From Orientallactaga sibirica (lineage: Eukaryota > Chordata > Mammalia > Rodentia > Dipodidae), in contig JAEOAD010000031.1 of the NCBI GenBank assembly GCA_036365145.1, positions 7,536,001 to 7,600,000 on the forward strand: 64,000 bases of DNA, read 5' to 3'. Both the position numbers and the translations under genes were made by a program. The notes below the pieces were generated by a model, which was not told the origin of the DNA, made no database searches, and saw only the letters and a program-made list of their open reading frames with translations. Below, one piece after another: positions 21,808 through 31,806 of this stretch; the first letter of the stretch is position 1, and each line of letters opens with the position of its first letter.

Positions 21808-22018
21808 GGTGAAGAGTAGGAGATGTGACTCAATGGGTAGAATCCCTACCTAGCATGCACAAGGCCCTGCATAAGATGAATGTGGTGGGGCCCACCTGTA
21901 GTATTAGGAAATAGACTCAGGAGGATGAGAAGTTCAAGGTCATTCTCAGTGACAGGCCAGACTGGGCTGCATGAGACTGTCTCTGAATAAATGAATAAAT
22001 AAATAAATATATGAGAAA
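21808..22018 (+). mobile_element. ID-B1 composite SINE
   Basis: ATGTGACTCAATGGGTAGAA A-box-like, B1-like half with GAAGTTCAAGGTCATTCTC, (AAAT)n tail. Confidence 0.7.
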
Positions 22019-22212
22019 AAAAGAGTTCATCTCATCAGAAATCAGAAAAATACAAATTAGATAAATAAAATATCTTTTGCTTATGCAACTTGCAAAAATA
22101 AGATTTGTGATTTAAAGGATGGGAAAGGGTGTGCAGAAAGAGTACAAACTGGCCGAATCTTTCTGTAGTTACTACCACTTTCTGTTAAGGAATTTGTATT
22201 ATCCATTAAAAC

Positions 22213-22428
22213 TTTATTTAAAATGTTTCTATTTATTTATTTGTGAGGAAAGAGAGAGGGAGATTGATTGAAAGTATGGGCCTAACAGGGCCTTTGCCAA
22301 TGCAAACGAACTCCAGATGCATGTGCCACTTTGTGTATCTGGATTCACATGAATACTGGGGAACTGAACCAGGCCAGTAGACTTTACAAGCAAAAACCTT
22401 TAACTGCTGAGGCATCTCCTCATCCCCA
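22213..22428 (-). mobile_element. B2-type SINE, diverged
   Basis: (ATTT)n tail at 22230; head end GGCATCTCCTCATCCC. Confidence 0.8.
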
Positions 22429-22437
22429 ATCCCAAAC

Positions 22438-22580
22438 CCAAGGGCAGGGTCTCACTCTAGCCCAGGAAGGCTGATCTGGAATTCACTATGTAGTCTCAGG
22501 GTGGCCTCGAACTCATGGCAGTCCTCCTACCTCTGCCTTCCGAGTGCTGGGATTAAAGGTGTGCGCCACCATGCTTGGCT
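22438..22580 (-). mobile_element. B1 SINE
   Basis: GCAGGGTCTCACTCTAGCCC with a 6-base insertion (GGAAGG), ends ATGCTTGGC. Confidence 0.85.
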
Positions 22581-22680
22581 TTTTTTTTTTTTTTTTTGAG
22601 ACAAGGCCTTATATATCTCAGGCCAAGCTTCCCTTGAACTTCCTATGTAGCTGAGGATGACTTTGAATTTCTTACCCTCT

Positions 22681-22805
22681 GTTGTTGTTGTTGTTGTTTG
22701 AGGTAGGGTTTTGCTCTAGCTCACGCTGACCTAGAACTCACAGCAACCCTCCTATCTTTGCCTCCTGAGTACTAGTATTAAAGGCATGTGCCACCACGCC
22801 TGGCT
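22681..22805 (-). mobile_element. B1 SINE with (TTG)n tail
   Basis: Bounded by CTTACCCTCT on both sides. Confidence 0.85.
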
Positions 22806-22815
22806 CTTACCCTCT

Positions 22816-23008
22816 TTTTTGTCCTTTTCTCAGTTTTTTTTTTATTAAGTAGAAACTTTGTATGGACAAATCATGTGTTGGTACCATTCCCCCCCTTTCC
22901 ACCCCCATTCCACTGAATGCCCTCTTCAGTGGGGTTACTGGTATTCACCATGGAATTATGGGTTATGAGTTGTGAGAGCAGCAGTCAGCCACTGTGGGGG
23001 GGACATTT
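22816..23008 (-). mobile_element. L1 3' end fragment
   Basis: Polypyrimidine start, then TTTTATTAAGTAGAAACTTT (complement of an L1 tail junction), about 190 bp. Bounded by CTTACCCTCT. It differs from the L1 3' ends at 1110 and 17370, so it is another subfamily. Confidence 0.55.
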
Positions 23009-23138
23009 CTTACCCTCTTGCTTCCACCTCCCCAGTACTGGGATTACAGACGTGCACCACCATGCCCAGTTTATTCAGTGCTAAGAATTGAACCCAGGGC
23101 CTTGTGCATGCTAGGTTAGCACTCTACCTTCCCAGGCT

Positions 23139-23650
23139 CCAAATGCCTAACATTTGACCTACTAATTTTATTGTTTATAATCATGTTTGTGCCGAAAGAT
23201 GCACAAAGAAGATTATTCATTGAGGAAGCTTTTAGAGGAGGAATAAGCGAAGGAAGCTTTAGTGTTCACAGGCAGTACTAGTGAGTAATGGAGCATTCCT
23301 TGTGTGGAGCAGTGTGCCTGAGTTACGTCTCTAAACTGGCAGAGGGAATAAGCTCGGAACACATCGATAACTAAAAAAAAAAAAAAAGCTGGTTGCTAAA
23401 CAGTATCTAAGACAGTGTCCATTCATATTTAAAGACAACACGAAAACAAAACTATTGCTAGAGCTCTGTGTGCTCATACGTCTATGTCGATAATGTGTAG
23501 AAGGCCTTGGGAGATAGGCACATGGTAATAACCACAGTGAGAAGGGCAGGGCTGGGAGGTGAATGAGGTACCTCAATGTTTATTTGATGCCACTTACAGT
23601 TTTTCAAGAGTAATGTGTTCCTAGCCTATTTGTGTAATTAAAGATTATTG
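23139..23650. other. Unassigned intergenic DNA
   Basis: No recognised gene; a 14-A run at about 23373-23387. Confidence 0.3.
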
Positions 23651-23651
23651 T

Positions 23652-23812
23652 CTGGGAGCTGAATGTGGCATCACATATCTGTCATCTCAGCACATGAGGG
23701 AGGTGGAGGCAGGAGGATCAGGAGTTCAAAACTAACTGGGCTACATAGTAATCTTGAAGCCATCCTGTGTGATTCTGAGCAGAACAAAACAAAATAAAAC
23801 AAATCAAAACAG
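23652..23812 (+). mobile_element. B1-like SINE, old
   Basis: CTGAATGTGGCATCACATAT start, AGGAGTTCAAAACTAACTGG body, (AAAAC)n tail. Confidence 0.65.
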
Positions 23813-23897
23813 TTATTGGCTGGGTCTGGTAACACAGGCTTGTAATCCCATGCATAAACATGTTCATATATGAATAATTTACAAACCTGTAAAAATC

Positions 23898-24103
23898 AGG
23901 CCTTTGGAACTGGAGAGATTGCTCATTGTTTAAAGGTACTTGCTTGCAAAGCTGGTGGCCTGGGTTCAAATCCCTCGTACCTATGCAAAGAGCCAGATGT
24001 ACAAAGTGGCACATGTTCATTTGCAGTGGCAGGAGGCCCTGGCATGCCCATTCTCTCTCTCTCTCTCTCTGTCCCCCCTCAAATAAATAAATAAATGAAA
24101 ATA
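23898..24103 (+). mobile_element. B2-type SINE
   Basis: AACTGGAGAGATTGCTCATTG head, (CT)n at 24051-24070, (AAAT)n tail. Confidence 0.85.
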
Positions 24104-24125
24104 TTTAAAAAATTAAGCCTTTTCA

Positions 24126-24310
24126 AGTCAGGCATGGTGGCGCATGCCTTTAATCCCAGCACTTGGGAGGCAGAGGTAGTAGGATCGCCATGAGTTTGAG
24201 GCCACCCTGAGACTACAGAGTGAATTCCAGGTCAGCCTGAGCTACAGTGAGATGCTACCTTGAAAAACCAAAGAAAAAAAAAAAAAGAAAGAAAAAAGAA
24301 AAAGAAAAAT
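24126..24310 (+). mobile_element. B1 SINE
   Basis: Intact head; long A/AAAG tail. Confidence 0.9.
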
Positions 24311-24321
24311 TAAGCCTTTTT

Positions 24322-24479
24322 GGCCAGGTGTGGTGGTGCACACCTTTAATCCCAGCACTTGGGAGGCAGGGGTAGGAGGATTGCCAAGAGTTTGAAGCCA
24401 CCCTGTGACTACATAATGAATTCCATGTCAGCCTGGGCTACAGTGAGACCATACCTCAAAAAAACAAAAATAAAAACAT
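24322..24479 (+). mobile_element. B1 SINE
   Basis: Second copy next to the last; both are followed by or preceded by AAGCCTTTT-like sequence. Confidence 0.9.
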
Positions 24480-24761
24480 TGAGCCTTTCATAAACATAGT
24501 GGCTTCCCCATACACCATCACCCCTGTGTACCCATTTCACAGGTAGGAAAACAGTCTGAGAAAAATGCCTTACCAAGGCTCCACAGCAAGCCAGGAATAC
24601 AGGGAAGGAGCCAATAGTTATGAAAAGTCAGAGTGGCCAGCCTGGGGTGACAGGGTGATGGTATGAGATAGTCTTCATCCTTGAAAAGCTTGTAGCTTCG
24701 TTGACGAGACAACCTCCCAAATTCCAAGGCTAAGTGGTCTAATCTGGTAAATTTAGAGTCA

Positions 24762-24860
24762 ATAAACCAGGCTTGGTGGTGCATGTCTATAAACTTGGAA
24801 GCTGAGGCTAGAGGATTGTGAGTTGGAGGTCAGTGTGACCACATAGCAAGACCATAGAGA
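24762..24860 (+). mobile_element. B1 SINE, old fragment
   Basis: CAGGCTTGGTGGTGCATGTC start, ends AGCAAGACCATAG. Confidence 0.6.
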
Positions 24861-24884
24861 GAGGGGGCATTTTCTTGGGGTAAC

Positions 24885-25078
24885 TATGTGCCAGGCAGAG
24901 CATTGGGAGCTTTACATGCAGTATATAATTTTTATCACTCCCCAATCCTGTGATATAGGTACTATAGCTATTACTCCCACCTTGTAGGTGGGACAGTCAA
25001 GATATGGATGGCTTAGGGAACCTGAAAGTAAGAGGTTTTGGAAAGTGAACTGAGCCAGTCTCACTCTAAACCCTCTTC
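24885..25078 (-). mobile_element. MIR SINE
   Basis: TATGTGCCAGGCAGAGCATT, AGCTTTACATGC, GATATAGGTACTATAGCTAT and the AACCTGAAAGTAAGAGG block follow MIR order in reverse. Confidence 0.75.
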
Positions 25079-25105
25079 CTTAAAAAAAAAAAAAAATTAA
25101 AGGAA

Positions 25106-25335
25106 TGGGGCTGGAGATGTAGCTCAGTTGGTAGAGTGTTTGCCTCCCATGCATGAAGGCCTGTGATTAATACCCAGACTGCATAAATTGGGTGTGATGG
25201 TACATGTGTGTAATCCCAGCACTTGGGAGATGAAGGCTGGGAGGTTCATAAGTTCAAGGTCATCCTTGGCCATATAGTGAATTTGTGCCCAGCCTTGGAT
25301 ATAAGGCATCCTAGGTCAAAATAAAATTAAATAAA
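25106..25335 (+). mobile_element. ID-B1 composite SINE
   Basis: GGGGCTGGAGATGTAGCTCA head and a well-kept B1-like half with CAAGGTCATCCTTGG. Confidence 0.85.
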
Positions 25336-25507
25336 AAAAAGAAAGAAGGGCAAAAGAAAAGAATGGGCTGTTAGGGAAAGCCTACAAGCCCTGCAAACTA
25401 AGGTAATTAGAGAAAGGAAGGCACAGTCACTATCTTTCTGTTCCCATGTAGTGGCCTCCAGAGAGACAGTGCAGCACGGCTCTATATCTGCAAGTGCTCT
25501 GTCTACT

Positions 25508-25666
25508 TTTCCTTTTTTTTTTTTTTTTTCAAAGTAGAATCTCACTCTAGCCCAGGCTGACCTGGAATTCACTATGTAGTCTCAGGGTGGCTTTGAACTC
25601 ACTGTGATCCTCCTACCTCTGCATCCCGAGTGCTAGGATTAAAGGCGTGCGCCACTACACCCGGCG
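25508..25666 (-). mobile_element. B1 SINE
   Basis: 20-T tail then CAAAGTAGAATCTCACTC; ends ACACCCGGC. Confidence 0.9.
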
Positions 25667-26039
25667 TCCTCTCTTCTTGAATGCTAAGCATAGCATAGGG
25701 TTATCACTGGAGATGCACAAGCGGCTTGGTTGCCTTGAAGGCTGAAGGGGTCATCTCTCCAGCCCAAGTTTCCATCTGTTTTGTTGTGATTATGCAAGGT
25801 GTCAAACACACTAGAAGAGTGGTCCAAATCATTATGTTCATCTGGGAAAGCTCTCCTGGGAGAAACCAAAGAACTTGAGGAAGTCCAGGCCCCTCCATGG
25901 TGAGCAGGGGTAGACTGACTGTGTCAGGGTTCAATGGTATTGGGTTAAGCCCCATGGATGGATTGGTAAAAGGTCTGTAGCCCACTCAGGGCTGGCTCCA
26001 GAGACAATCCCAGCCTTGAGCTGGGGATAAACTGAATTT
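25667..26039. other. Unassigned intergenic DNA
   Basis: No recognised gene or repeat. Confidence 0.3.
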
Positions 26040-26044
26040 CGAGC

Positions 26045-26235
26045 TATGTTTTTGTAATTTAGATGCCTGTATCACATAAAATTCACTATTTTTAAATGTT
26101 CAGTTCACTGGTTTTGGACTGCATTCAGAAATGTGCAACTATTATCATTACTTAATTCAGGTAATCTTCCCCAAAGATACCCATACCCATGAGCAATTAC
26201 TCTCTTCATCTCTTTTCTTAGCCCTTGGGAGCCTT
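26045..26235 (-). mobile_element. L1M fragment, left part
   Basis: ACATAAAATTCACTATTTTT, GTTCAGTTCACTGGTTTTGG and the AGTTGTGCAAC-like block are ancient L1 3' UTR in antisense. The element resumes at about 27020 after three later insertions. Confidence 0.7.
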
Positions 26236-26261
26236 TCATTTATTTCTTTTCTGTTCTTTCT

Positions 26262-26482
26262 TTTTTAAAAAATATTTATTTATTTATTTTAAGAAAGAGG
26301 GAAAGAGAGAGAGAGAGAGATAAGGAGAGAGAATGGGTGTGCCAGGGCCTTTAGCCATTGCAAATGAACTCCAGATGCATGTGCCCCCTTGTGCATCTGC
26401 CTTATGTGGGTACTGGGGACTCGAATCTGAGTCCTTTGGCTGTGCAGGCAGGCACCTTAACCAGTAAACCATCTCTCCAGCC
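26262..26482 (-). mobile_element. B2-type SINE nested in L1M
   Basis: TTAAAAAATATTTATTTATT tail, GA tract, head complement at 26468-26482. Confidence 0.9.
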
Positions 26483-26483
26483 C

Positions 26484-26835
26484 CTCCTTTTCTTTTTTTT
26501 CTTTTCTTTTCTTTTCTTTTCTTTTCTTTTCTTTTTCTTTTCTTGTCTCCTTTTTCTTTTCTTCTCTTCTTTCTTCTCTTCTCTTTTTTCTTTTTTCTTT
26601 CTTATCTCCTTCCTCCCTTTCTTTCCTTTCTTTTCTTTTCCCTTTCTTTTCCTCTCTCTCTCTCCTTTCTTTCTTTCTCTCTCTCTTCTTTCTTTCTTTC
26701 TTTCTTTCTTTCTTTTCTTTTCTTTCCTTTTTCTTTCTTTCTTTCTTTCTCTCTTTCCTTTCTTTCTTTCTTTCTTTCTTTCTTTCCTTTCTTTCTTTCT
26801 CTTCTCTCCCTTCTTTCTTTCTTTCTTTCTTTCTT

Positions 26836-26910
<75 letters not shown>
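26484..26910. repeat. Long (CTTT)n polypyrimidine tract
   Basis: About 427 bases of almost pure C/T on this strand: CTTTT, CTTT and CTCT variants, most regular from 26816 on. It probably grew from the A-rich tail of the inverted B1 that follows. All long frames through it are low-complexity artefacts. Confidence 0.95.
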
Positions 26911-27018
26911 CCAAGGCAGGATCTCACTCTAATCCAAGCTGACCTGACACTCTGTATTCCCAGCCTGGCCTCAAACTTACAGCAGTTTTCCTACCTCTGC
27001 CTCCCAAGTGCTAGGATT
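26911..27018 (-). mobile_element. B1 SINE, head-truncated
   Basis: CAAGGCAGGATCTCACTC to GTGCTAGGATT; the 7SL 5' end is missing. Confidence 0.8.
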
Positions 27019-27178
27019 GGCTCATTTACTTCTGATCTCTACGGGTTTGTGTATTCTGGATGTTTCATATAAATGGAGTAAAACATTACGTGATATTTTG
27101 CGTCTGGTTTCTTTCACTTGGTGCACTGTTTCCAAGGTCCAGCCATGTTATCACACGTATCCATATTTCGTTATTCTC
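27019..27178 (-). mobile_element. L1M fragment, right part
   Basis: TTTCATATAAATGGAGTAAA, GGTTTCTTTCACTTGG and TCCAAGGTCCAGCCATGTT continue the antisense L1 3' UTR begun at 26045. The tandem duplication starts inside it at about 27116. Confidence 0.75.
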
Positions 27179-27189
27179 TCTCTCTCTTT

Positions 27190-27432
27190 CTAGTTCCAGG
27201 CTGGCCTCAAACTTCTAGTGATCCTTCTACCTTTGCCTCCTGAGTGCTGGGATTAAGGGTGTGTTCCACCATGCCCAGCTTTATTTTTTCTCTTTTTGAG
27301 ACAAGGTCTCATGTAGGCCAAGTTACCCTCAAACTTACCATATAGTCCATATTAACTTTGAACTCCTGATCCCACTACCTCCACCTCTTAACTGCTGAGA
27401 TTTTAGGTGTGCCCTAGCACACTGGTTGTATT
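27190..27432 (-). mobile_element. Two old B1-related monomers (copy A)
   Basis: 27192-27281 is a head half after a (CT)n run; 27282-27432 is a diverged full monomer. Counterparts at 30165-30400. Confidence 0.65.
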
Positions 27433-27439
27433 TGTTCTT

Positions 27440-27800
27440 ATGTGAACTTGTGCAAATGCCCTTCTCCAGGCCTCAGTTTCATCATTGGTAGTGGAGGAAT
27501 TTGTTCTTGGGCATCTGGAATCATAATTTACCAAGGCCCTATGCTGCTGGCATTTTAAGGAAAACAGCTCTAATACTTTCAATAACCTTATAAGGCAGAT
27601 ATGATCATTTCCAGAACCAGAGGCTCTGAAGCCAGTAATTGAGGAATCTTAGCTTGGAAATGTGAAGACTGGGCCTGATATCTATGCTTTTTTTTTTTTT
27701 TCTTTCAGCAACTCTATATCTCCAAGTCACTTTCCCTCTTTGTGCCTTAGTTTCCTTCCCTGGAAAGGCAATACACATCCCTTGCTCATGGTGTTGCTGC
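27440..27800 (+). mobile_element. MIR-like ancient SINE sequence (copy A)
   Basis: CCAGGCCTCAGTTTCATCATT and, after a 14-T run, CAAGTCACTTTCCCTCTTTG with TGCCTTAGTTTCCTTCC are MIR core-like in plus orientation. The middle (CCTTATAAGGCAGATATGATC) looks like a second, opposite piece. Confidence 0.6.
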
Positions 27801-28244
27801 GAGAAGAACCATTCCTTCACTGAATCATGTGTTGTGTGGGGGAAGGGGGGAGGTCCTCCCTGTGTAACCAGGCTGGCCTGTAACTCTAGATCTTCTACCT
27901 CCCAAGTTCTGAGAATAATAGGCAAGGCCTGGCTCTTTGATGAGATTTTCATTGCTCCTTTAAGATGCCAAATCTTGATGTATGTGAGGATGGAACAGAA
28001 AACAAGACAAAACCCCTGCTCTCACAGTGTATATTCTATTGAGGGGAAGGGAAACTGAACAAAGAAACCACCAACACCACAAAAACCAGGCATGCTGGGG
28101 TGTACATGGAAGCCTTAAGACATGACATTTTGGCATTGGTTCCCTGACAAGTACCAGAAACAAACACAACACATTTCAAACAAACAAACACACATCCGCA
28201 CAAACAAACCAACATGAAGATGAGACAATATCCGTGTAGACTCT

Positions 28245-28438
28245 TTTTTATTTTATTTTTTAAATTAGAGACAGAGAAACAGGGAGAATGGGCATGCCAG
28301 GGCCTCTAACCACTGCAAATGAATTCCAGATGCATGCGCCACCATGTGCATCTGGCTTACGTGGGACCTGGAGAATCGAACCTGGGTTATTAGGTTTCGT
28401 AGGCATGTGCCTTAACCGCTAGGCAATCTCTCCAGCCC
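28245..28438 (-). mobile_element. B2-type SINE (copy A)
   Basis: TTTTTATTTTATTTTTTAAATT tail; head complement CAATCTCTCCAGCCCCC. Counterpart at 31210-31406. Confidence 0.9.
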
Positions 28439-28439
28439 C

Positions 28440-28840
28440 CGTGTAGACTATTGAATACTCCAAAGGAGGCTGTTGCCCAGAAAATCTGGGCCCAAGTTGT
28501 ATAGCAAAGGGCAAACTAAAAGTTGGGAGGTAGGAATCAGCTTGTAAGAGGTTATAACGACAGTGATAATGAAGGTCAAAGTAAAGGTTATGGCATTCAT
28601 TTACTACAAAAGCTTTTATGGTATGGCCACTATATACCAGAAACAGTATTGGGCACTTAGCATTTAATATGATAAAAAGAATCTTGCCCTTCACTATCTA
28701 AAAGAAAAGATTCAAATGAAAACTTAATTCCTATTTTTTGTGAATGGGCCCTGCAGGTAAAGGGAAATTCCCATAGGAGATCTCAGGGGTTCACAAAGTC
28801 TGACACCAAGTTAAATTTTCCCTCTGCAGCCATCTACTCT
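28440..28840. other. Non-repetitive DNA upstream of DET1 exon 1 (copy A)
   Basis: Presumed proximal upstream region. Minus-strand frames here are duplicated in copy B but show no coding signature. Confidence 0.35.
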
Positions 28841-28897
28841 CCGTGGTCTCCATCCCTCCTCCCAGAGCCAGGGGGCGCTGAGCCACTTCTCAGCTAC

Positions 28898-29078
28898 ATG
28901 GCGCCGCTCTCTCTGCTTCTCGTCTCGCTGCCCAGTACTTCCGGTAACTGGCGGAAGCAGAGGCCGGTGGCCACCGGAGCGGGGGTTTCACGGCATGGCG
29001 GGGGCGGGGCCGGGGGAGGTGTGCACCGAGCTGGCTGGGGCGTCCCTTGCCCCGGCCCCTTGAGCCAGGACCCGACAG
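28898..29078 (+). promoter_or_regulatory. DET1: Upstream ORF 1 of DET1 (spliced), copy A
   Basis: ATG at 28898 opens 60 codons plus one base up to the donor. Joined to exon 2 at 34550 it reads GAG ATG TGA, so it would encode 62 residues and stop at 34555-34557, two bases before the DET1 start. The context is weak (T at -3, G at +4). It is translated only if transcription starts upstream of 28898. Confidence 0.45.
28995..29063 (+). promoter_or_regulatory. DET1: Upstream ORF 2 of DET1, copy A
   Basis: ATG GCG GGG ... TGA, 22 codons wholly inside exon 1, in a different frame from uORF 1. Same in copy B at 31962-32030. Confidence 0.45.
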
Positions 29079-29269
29079 GTGAGGACTTCTCCTTTTTGGC
29101 CCAGCCTCCAAGCCCGTCAGACCCTCGTCGGCGGGCTCCTCCCCGCATGACACCGAGGCTCCGCGACCCCTCCCTCGCTTAGAATGCTTTTCCCATGGAG
29201 GCCCCGCCCCGGGCTTTTCTTTCCGGGGGCGCCCCCTCGGGCGTGTGTGCCGCCCCTTGGCATCCCTTG

Positions 29270-30090
29270 CTCATTTTAGAAGCGATCACCGAGAGGGTTG
29301 TGTGCACCTTACCCTCATGGGAGGACTCAAGCCTGGGGGGGAAAACTTGCTATCATACCTTGAGTTAGTGGCTCGATGCAACCAGCCAGGCCTCCTTTCG
29401 TCCCATAACGTGCCGAAGCGCCTACTATGTGCCAGCCCCAAGGCTAGGCCCAGAGAATATTATGGTGATCAAAGTAGACAAGGTGACTTGCTGTCTGGAA
29501 AACAGTTTAGCGGGGAATCAAACATTAAACAGAACCATGTACATGAACGGATTAAATAAAAATTAGAATGGTTAACCGTGGAAAAGATAACACATGAGGA
29601 GTTCTGATTTCGATGGGGTGGTTCAGGGAAGACTTCGTAATCGAGGTGACACATTAGCTGCACCCTGACCAGTAAAAGCAAGGGCCAGGGACATGCATAT
29701 TAGAGATAGGGAACAGCTACTGTGGATGCCCGAGTTCTTGGCCAAGAACTTGGCCCAGTGTTTAAGGAGGCTTGCTGTATGTCAAACACTGATGGACATA
29801 CAGAATATAGTATCTGTGTAGTCAGTCCAGACAGATAACAGTCCAGAGGCCTTGTATCAAAAAATGGCATTTTTGTACATTGGTATTTTTGTCTAATGGA
29901 GAAAGAAGACTCACCCAAGGAAGTAATGAAACTGATAACTAATACAAGAGCCAAGAGTGGAGTTTAACTTCTGTAAAGAGCCACCTTGTATGTACTTTAG
30001 ATGATTGTAGGCCATGTGGTCTGTTGCAGTTACTCAGCTCTCTCTAGGGCAAAGATGGCCATATCTATGTATTGTGGAAATGAATTAATA
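29270..30090. other. Start of intron 1, ancient-repeat-like DNA (copy A)
   Basis: CGCCTACTATGTGCCAGCCC at 29409 and GTTCAGGGAAGACTTCGTAA at 29623 resemble an old mammalian interspersed repeat that I cannot name firmly. No coding signal. Confidence 0.4.
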
Positions 30091-30164
30091 AACTTGGTTC
30101 ACTGTTTCCAAGGTCCAGCCATGTTATCACACGTATCCATATTTCGTTATTCTCTCTCTCTCTT

Positions 30165-30400
30165 TCTAGTTCCAGGCTGGCCTCAAACTTCTAGTGATCC
30201 TTCTACCTTTGCCTCCTGAGTGCTGGGATTAAGGGTGTGTTCCACCATGCCCAGCTTTATTTTTTTCTCTTTTGAGACAAGGTCTCATGTAGGCCAAGTT
30301 ACCCTCAAACTTACCATATAGTCCATATTAACTTTGAACTCCTGATCCCACTACCTCCACCTCTTAACTGCTGAGATTTTAGGTGTGCCTAGCACACTGG
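30165..30400 (-). mobile_element. Two old B1-related monomers (copy B)
   Basis: Duplicate of 27190-27432 with single-base indels in T-runs. Confidence 0.65.
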
Positions 30401-30414
30401 TTGTATTTGTTCTT

Positions 30415-30775
30415 ATGTGAACTTGTGCAAATGCCCTTCTCCAGGCCTCAGTTTCATCATTGGTAGTGGAGGAATTTGTTCTTGGGCATCTGGAATCATA
30501 ATTTACCAAGGCCCTATGCTGCTGGCATTTTAAGGAAAACAGCTCTAATACTTTCAATAACCTTATAAGGCAGATATGATCATTTCCAGAACCAGAGGCT
30601 CTGAAGCCAGTAATTGAGAATCTTAGCTTGGAAATGTGAAGACTGGGCCTGATATCTATGCTTTTTTTTTTTCTTTCAGCAACTCTATATCTCCAAGTCA
30701 CTTTCCCTCTTTGTGCCTTAGTTTCCTTCCTGGAAAGGCAATACACATCCCTTGCTCATGGTGTTGCTGCGAGAA
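30415..30775 (+). mobile_element. MIR-like ancient SINE sequence (copy B)
   Basis: Duplicate of 27440-27800. Confidence 0.6.
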
Positions 30776-31209
30776 GAACCATTCCTTCACTGAATCATGT
30801 GTGTTGTGTGGGGAAGGGGAGGTCCTCCTGTGTAACCAGGCTGGCCTGTAACTCTAGATCTTCTACCTCCCAAGTTCTGAGAATAATAGGCAAGGCCTGG
30901 CTCATTGATGAGATTTTCATTGCTCCTTTAAGATGCCAAATCTTGATGTATGTGAGGATGGAACAGAAAACAAGACAAAACCCCTGCTCTCACAGTGTAT
31001 ATTCTATTGAGGGAAGGGAAACTGAACAAAGAAACCACCAACACCACAAAAACCAGGCATGCTGGGGTGTACATGGAAGCCTTAAGACATGACATTTTGG
31101 CATTGGTTCCCTGACAAGTACCAGAAACAAACACAACACATTTCAAACAAACAAACACACATCCGCACAAACAAACCAACATGAAGATGAGACAATATCC
31201 GTGTAGACT

Positions 31210-31406
31210 CTTTTTTATTTTATTTTTTAAATTAGAGACAGAGAAACAGGGAGAATGGGCATGCCAGGGCCTCTAACCACTGCAAATGAATTCCAGATGC
31301 ATGCGCCACCATGTGCATCTGGCTTACGTGGGACCTGGAGAATCGAACCTGGGTTATTAGGCTTCGTAGGCATGTGCCTTAACCGCTAGGCAATCTCTCC
31401 AGCCCC
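31210..31406 (-). mobile_element. B2-type SINE (copy B)
   Basis: Duplicate of 28245-28438, with one C/T change in the AGGCTTCG/AGGTTTCG block. It was copied by the segmental event, not inserted anew. Confidence 0.9.
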
Positions 31407-31806
31407 TGTGTAGACTATTGAATACTCCAAAGGAGGCTGTTGCCCAGAAAATCTAGGCCCAAGTTGTACAGCAAAGGACAAACTAAAAGTTGGGAGGTAG
31501 GAATCAGCTTGTAAGAGGTTATAACGACAGTGATAATGAAGGTCAAAGTAAAGGTTATGGCATTCATTTACTACAAAAGCTTTTATGGTATGGCCACTAT
31601 ATACCAGAAACAGTATTGGGCACTTAGCATTTAATATGATAAAAAGAATCTTGCCCTTCACTATCTAAAAGAAAAGATTCAAATGAAAACTTAATTCCTA
31701 TTTTTTGTGAATGGGCCCTGCAGGTAAAGGGAAATTCCCATAGGAGATCTCAGGGGTTCACAAAGTCTGACACCAAGTTAAATTTTCCCTCTGCAGCCAT
31801 CTACTC

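Larger units (their letters stand above)
22582..23138 (-). mobile_element. ID-B1 composite SINE carrying two nested insertions
   Basis: Host pieces: 22582-22680 and 23009-23138 (ending in the ID head complement GCACTCTACCTTCCCAGGC). Between them lie a B1 and an L1 3' end. CTTACCCTCT occurs three times, at 22671-22680, 22806-22815 and 23009-23018. Confidence 0.75.
28870..29078 (+). other. DET1: DET1 non-coding exon 1 (copy A), start approximate
   Basis: The 3' end is the donor CAG|GTGAGG at 29078/29079, matching consensus and preserved in copy B. The exon sits in the CpG island about 5.5 kb upstream of the coding exon, which has an acceptor 10 bases before its ATG. Two upstream ATGs are present, at 28898 and 28995. 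The 5' boundary cannot be fixed from sequence. Confidence 0.65.
28840..29260 (+). promoter_or_regulatory. DET1: DET1 CpG-island promoter (copy A)
   Basis: Dense CpG and GC-box sequence in otherwise CpG-poor DNA. Motifs: CTCF-core-like AGGGGGCGCT (28870-28879); ETS-type ACTTCCGG (28937-28944) and an inverted CGGAAG (28952-28957); a GC box in GGGGGCGGGGCCGG (from 28998); ATGGCGCC at 28898 resembling a YY1 site. There is no TATA box. This fits a housekeeping promoter. The transcription start is inferred to lie about 28860-28950. Confidence 0.75.
27116..30090. repeat. Tandem duplication, copy A (contains DET1 promoter/exon 1)
   Basis: About 2975 bp, repeated almost exactly at 30092-33022. Copy A starts inside an L1M fragment at ACTTGGTG and ends at GAATTAATA. 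It includes an L1M tail, old B1 pieces, MIR-like sequence, a B2-type SINE (28245-28438), the CpG island and DET1 exon 1. Differences from copy B are scattered substitutions and homopolymer or short indels. In 28438-28738 I count four substitutions. Copy A has about 40 bp (29836-29875) that copy B lacks. Confidence 0.95.

Noticed and set aside
26358..26942. Long frames (up to 194 codons) of phenylalanine/serine/leucine or lysine/arginine/glutamate repeats on both strands
   Set aside because: They are translations of the CTTT tract and the flanking SINE, not genes.
28898..29182. 94-codon frame in the DET1 CpG island (and duplicate at 31865-32149)
   Set aside because: The frame crosses the exon 1 donor, so the unspliced protein is not expected. 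Only its first part matters, as an upstream ORF.
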